DNA from: Akkermansiaceae bacterium UBA5688
Lineage (GTDB): Bacteria; Verrucomicrobiota; Verrucomicrobiia; Verrucomicrobiales; Akkermansiaceae
DNA: 6,228 nucleotides
Direction of reading: 5' to 3'
Assembly: GCA_002420315.1 (NCBI GenBank)
Contig: DIHU01000211.1
Location: 1-6,228, forward strand
Part shown: piece by piece, positions 5,725 to 6,228 of the stretch
Layout of the letters: every line of letters begins with the position of its first letter
Position numbering within the stretch: the first letter of the stretch is position 1
The notes under the pieces: model-generated
What the model saw: the letters and a program-made list of their open reading frames with translations, nothing else
What the model was told of the DNA's origin: nothing
Databases searched by the model: none
Made by a program: the position numbers and the translations under genes

Positions 5725-6228
5725 CTACTCTTTTTCTGCTGATGTAGAGGCTTTGACGGGATTAGTCATCCCCTTAATTTTCTTGTTTTTGGGGTCTTGG
5801 GGAAGGATGCCTAGTTTAACTGCCTTTTGAATATATTTATCGGGATCACGATTCCAGCGCTTTAGTGCCCCCGTGCTGTATAAGAAAACTTTTTTACCAT
5901 TGAGCTCCACGGAGGGGGATTCAGGAGTGACAACCCTATCTTGATAGACTGGACAAAATTTTTGAGCTATAAGCTCTACTTCATCTAGTCTGAGTTGCTT
6001 CTCCATACCTTTGAATTGAGGCAACATATCTGCCATTGCTTTAATGTAATATTTCGGTGACTTGTTCCACTTCTTGACACAGCCTCCGCAACAGAGAAAA
6101 ACTTTTTTACCTTCGAACTCGACTACCTCTTCTTCGTCAATCTCATCTTCTACCATGATTGGGCAGAGCTTATTTTCTCCGAATAAAGGTAATCCAAACA
6201 GGGCTAATACCAGGATGAAGTGAATTTT
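5725..6228 (-). CDS. Exported protein with two YHS/TRASH-like modules, the second lacking its Cys cluster (5' end cut by window edge)
   Basis: The frame stays open to the window edge, giving 167 visible residues. A start at the internal Met (6156) would remove both the signal peptide (IHFILVLALFGLPLFG, visible 2-17) and the first Cys-Pro motif, so the true start probably lies at or just past the edge. Module 1 is LCPIM (Cys22) followed by FEGKKVFLCCGGCVKKWNKS (Cys46, Cys47, Cys50). This is the YHS/TRASH-type pattern of CP-x plus C-x-x-C that binds metal in relatives. Module 2 repeats it: FCPV (Cys92), then LNGKKVFLYSTGALKRWNRD, where the Cys cluster has become YSTGA. Only the first module can be a full metal site. 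YHS-type domains occur in metal handling and exported proteins of this kind; the metal and partner are unknown. The C-terminus is Lys-rich. The LRR_5 lipoprotein gene follows after 23 bp. Confidence 0.8.
   Translation of the reverse strand, partial: KIHFILVLALFGLPLFGENKLCPIMVEDEIDEEEVVEFEGKKVFLCCGGCVKKWNKSPKYYIKAMADMLPQFKGMEKQLRLDEVELIAQKFCPVYQDRVVTPESPSVELNGKKVFLYSTGALKRWNRDPDKYIQKAVKLGILPQDPKNKKIKGMTNPVKASTSAEKE

Overview
The window looks like an accessory stretch of a bacterial chromosome, most likely from Verrucomicrobiota, with Planctomycetota or Lentisphaerota as alternatives. The evidence is family content only: a PEP-CTERM sorting tail on a sulfatase-type signal and N-terminus, a short BspA-type (LRR_5) leucine-rich lipoprotein, a large lipoprotein with the DELRIG-type signature of LamG-like domains, and a YHS/TRASH-type exported protein. 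No rRNA, tRNA, transposase, integrase or CRISPR array is visible.

Layout. Bases 1-292 are GC-rich and hold no convincing gene. At 293-622 (+) a sulfatase N-terminus stops just after its active-site Cys-x-Pro-Ser-Arg and runs in frame into a PEP-CTERM tail, so it is a chimeric remnant. Bases 678-1004 are copy A of a repeated intergenic element. Its right end supplies a strong Shine-Dalgarno sequence for a small three-helix membrane protein at 1005-1261 (+), which is broken by one frameshift in a T run. A large lipoprotein gene fills 1321-3378 (-). A truncated copy of the element lies at 3498-3551, right against the end of a minus-strand pair: an ABM-fold protein (3555-3854) and a secreted protein of unknown function (3881-4492). 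Copy B of the element occupies 4706-5060. It is followed by two minus-strand genes 23 bp apart: an LRR_5 lipoprotein (5132-5701) and a YHS-type exported protein (5725 to the window edge).

How it fits together. All intact genes are on the minus strand, and at least four encode exported or lipid-anchored proteins. No shared pathway can be read from them. What unites the window is the repeat family. A direct repeat of about 35-45 bp flanks a conserved body of about 290 bp, which on the minus strand contains a textbook intrinsic terminator (hairpin plus T6). Copies sit between gene modules and could end minus-strand transcription from the genes beside them. Two damaged genes cluster around copy A. 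The region therefore reads as a recombining, repeat-punctuated accessory segment rather than one coherent operon.
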